The notes under the pieces: model-generated
Seen by the model: the letters and a program-made list of their open reading frames with translations, nothing else
Databases searched by the model: none
What the model was told of the DNA's origin: nothing
Program-made: the position numbers and the translations under genes
DNA from: Pseudomonas sp. dw_358
GTDB taxonomy: Bacteria; Pseudomonadota; Gammaproteobacteria; Pseudomonadales; Pseudomonadaceae
Direction of reading: 5' to 3'
Length of the DNA: 64,000 nt
Assembly (NCBI RefSeq): GCF_018449655.1
Contig: NZ_JAAVUX010000021.1
Coordinates: 31,604 to 95,603, forward strand
Shown: positions 62,227 through 64,000 of the stretch, in pieces
How the letters are laid out: each line of letters opens with the position of its first letter
Numbering within the stretch: the first letter of the stretch is position 1

Positions 62227-64000
62227 ACATCTACTCCTCTAATAACTCTCACCAAGTCAGACCCCACATGTCTGAAAGAATCCACTGCCTCATGCTCCCA
62301 AGGCGTTAGCGATAGAAGATTGGAGGAAGCATGAACGCCAGCGCCACCTATCCGTTGAGGAATAGCATCATGGTGAAGTTCCAACGAAACATCCTTAATC
62401 GATTTAATATCTGTGATACGCGACACCACCTCTACTTTCATCTTGGGTGCCTTCCCGTCACTCATCCGCGCCATGTTTGCAGGCGAATATGTTTGACTTG
62501 GCACCTTGGCTTCAGCTTTCCAATAGTTTTTACGAGCAGTACTCCAGCATTCCCACCCCCAAGGATCAATCCAAGCCGTAGGATTTGGAACATATCGATA
62601 TAAATTATTACCGCCCTCAAGGCCAATTGGATCTTGAGTGGTAAACCTGCCGGTGAGTGAATCGTAATATCGGAAAGTATTGTAGTACAGCTCCGTCTCG
62701 ATATCAAAGTACTGCCCTTGGAACCGTAGGTTCTGCTCAACCTCGCCTACAGCCAGCGACTGCACCTCCCCCCAAGACCGATACGTCGCCTGCCACACGA
62801 TCCGACCCTCAGCATCCGTCATCTCCAACGGCGTGCCGATCTGGTCGTTATGAAAGTAGTAACGCTTCTGTTCCTGCCCCTCCGTATCGTCTATCCGTGC
62901 CAACGGCACATAACTATTGGGTTCGTACAAATACAAGACCTGGGCGGTGGGCGTCTGCTCCTGCAGCATCCGCAACCCCTGCCACAAAAACACTTTCTCC
63001 TTTTGCTCTGCACTCCCCTGCTCCTGCGCTTTCTTCTTGGTCCTCCTTCCCAGCGAGTCGTACTGATACCACCCCTCACTCACCAGGTGCCCCTGCCCCC
63101 ACGTCTGCGCATGGACCAGCCGATTTTCGGCGTCGTATTCAAATCGCTGCTGATTGACCAGGTGGTTCCCTGACGATTTCGTGATCAGATTGCCCCACGG
63201 GTCGTAGTCAAACTCTACGCCACTGAGCTTCTTCAGGCGGTTTTCCCGCACCTGATCAAACTGGCTGGTGCCATGATTCAACCGGTTGGCTGCTGCGTCG
63301 TAGCGAAACTCTTCACTGTCGAGGAAATTGCCTGTGTCACGACTATGGAGTTGCCCATTCTTCTCGTACGCGTACGTGAACTCACCTCGCAGTAAATCCA
63401 TCGTCTTGATCAGCTCACCTGCCGGGTCGTAGCTGTAGCGTCTCTTAACCACCGCGCGTGGGTCGATGTACAGGTATTCCCTGACCTCATCAGGAATCAT
63501 CGAAAACTTCTCGCTGGGCACCGTCGTCGCGTAATGCCACTGCTTGCGCCCCATGGCGTCATAACCAAAACAGCTAGTGAGATTGCCCTGAGTCCGATAC
63601 ACCTCGCGGTGCAAATCATCGCGCTCGAAGTCGCTGATGACCTGGCCGTCGATATTCAGTTGGTGCAAGTGGCCGCTGCCGTAATACAGATGATTGACCT
63701 TGCGACCATCCGGCAGCGTCAATGTCGTCAGGTTATGCAGAGGGTCATATTCGTATCCGAGACAGCCCTGTGTGGTGGCCTCTTTTACCAGGCGGCCGAG
63801 AATGTCGTACTCGTAGTTCAACGTTTCTTCGGATACCCCAATCCGCTTGCCAATCCACGTCGGCGTGCGATGGATCTTGAGCAGGCGATCTGCGATGTCG
63901 TATTCGTAATCCTGCCGAGCATCACTGTTCTCTTTGGCAACCAGCCGGCCCACTGCATCTCGCTCGAACTCGGTAAACCGCTCAGGCGTTTCGCCCTGCT
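62220..64000 (-). CDS. Rhs polymorphic toxin, 5' part beyond window
   Basis: Reading frame open to the right edge, with more than 590 residues in view. The YD repeats are plain (DYEYDIADRLLKIHRTPTW, YEYDILGRLVKEATTQGCLG, FDYDPWGNLITKSSG, YEYDPLHNLTTLTLPDGR). The core end is RFTTQDPIGLEGGNNLYRYV, then WIDPWG. The tip of about 110 residues has LELHHDAIPQRIGGAGVHAS and LTPWEHEAVDSFRHVG, an HH-type putative nuclease. Rhs shells encapsulate the tip and are exported, commonly by type VI secretion; no VgrG gene is in view. This is the only intact Rhs reading frame in the island. Confidence 0.9.
   Translation of the reverse strand, partial: QGETPERFTEFERDAVGRLVAKENSDARQDYEYDIADRLLKIHRTPTWIGKRIGVSEETLNYEYDILGRLVKEATTQGCLGYEYDPLHNLTTLTLPDGRKVNHLYYGSGHLHQLNIDGQVISDFERDDLHREVYRTQGNLTSCFGYDAMGRKQWHYATTVPSEKFSMIPDEVREYLYIDPRAVVKRRYSYDPAGELIKTMDLLRGEFTYAYEKNGQLHSRDTGNFLDSEEFRYDAAANRLNHGTSQFDQVRENRLKKLSGVEFDYDPWGNLITKSSGNHLVNQQRFEYDAENRLVHAQTWGQGHLVSEGWYQYDSLGRRTKKKAQEQGSAEQKEKVFLWQGLRMLQEQTPTAQVLYLYEPNSYVPLARIDDTEGQEQKRYYFHNDQIGTPLEMTDAEGRIVWQATYRSWGEVQSLAVGEVEQNLRFQGQYFDIETELYYNTFRYYDSLTGRFTTQDPIGLEGGNNLYRYVPNPTAWIDPWGWECWSTARKNYWKAEAKVPSQTYSPANMARMSDGKAPKMKVEVVSRITDIKSIKDVSLELHHDAIPQRIGGAGVHASSNLLSLTPWEHEAVDSFRHVGSDLVRVIRGVDVW

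Overview
The window looks like chromosome from a fluorescent-group Pseudomonas. It is GC-rich, carries pseudomonad REP/REPIN palindromes, a DUF1652 protein and many ABC/MFS solute-uptake and sugar-acid catabolism genes. No rRNA or tRNA was seen. Gene names rest on motifs and family memory; no database search was run.

Region 1 (1-12.2 kb) is a nitrogenous-solute locus. A type III glutamine synthetase, an aldo/keto reductase, a Rieske oxygenase and an amino-acid-type ABC permease and ATPase lie on the minus strand. An SDR, a flavoprotein and the cognate binding protein follow. Two small plus-strand genes encode what look like the two halves of a cucumopine-synthase-like enzyme (a helical bundle and a DUF3830 domain). 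Three copies of a 16-bp palindrome, TTAATY-N4-GRTTAA, lie about 100-110 bp upstream of three of these units, which suggests one regulon. This is the best candidate for an undescribed system. A TetR regulator and a MetX-like hydrolase end the region.

Region 2 (12.2-31 kb) holds a Cache chemoreceptor and a NIT-ANTAR nitrate-type antiterminator. Next is a GntR-controlled catabolic unit (two MFS carriers, SMP-30 lactonase, BKACE, SDR) and a 0.77-kb inverted-repeat element. After it come an orphan molbindin, an adenylate-kinase-like protein with a hydrophobic tail, an Lrp/cysteine desulfurase pair, an acyltransferase and a GGDEF-EAL protein.

Region 3 (31-35.9 kb) contains small envelope or unknown proteins (lipoprotein, DUF1652, DUF4337), a fused ABC exporter, a HbpS/GlcG-like protein and a HDOD protein.

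Region 4 (35.9-46.4 kb) is a LysR-controlled, non-phosphorylative sugar-acid operon. It has two MFS carriers, an SDR plus FAH hydrolase pair, a DenD-like dehydrogenase, a GarR-like dehydrogenase, an IlvD/Edd dehydratase and an AraD1/XylX-like protein. It appears to encode two alternative fates for a 2-keto-3-deoxy acid. A near-palindrome (CGATAACC-N3-GGTTATCG) precedes both divergent units.

Region 5 (46.4-54 kb) contains an Fsr-like MFS carrier, LysR and AraC regulators, a zinc alcohol dehydrogenase, an EamA exporter and glycogen debranching enzyme GlgX.

Region 6 (54-64 kb) is an Rhs polymorphic-toxin island. It has an IS256-family and an IS5-family element, a decayed Rhs gene, and four C-terminal toxin tips each followed by a candidate immunity gene: a REase-like tip, two related HH-nuclease tips with paralogous immunity proteins, and an AHH nuclease with a DUF4303 immunity protein. 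One Rhs gene is open to the right edge of the window. Base composition falls in the tip and immunity genes, consistent with horizontal exchange of tips behind a conserved core.
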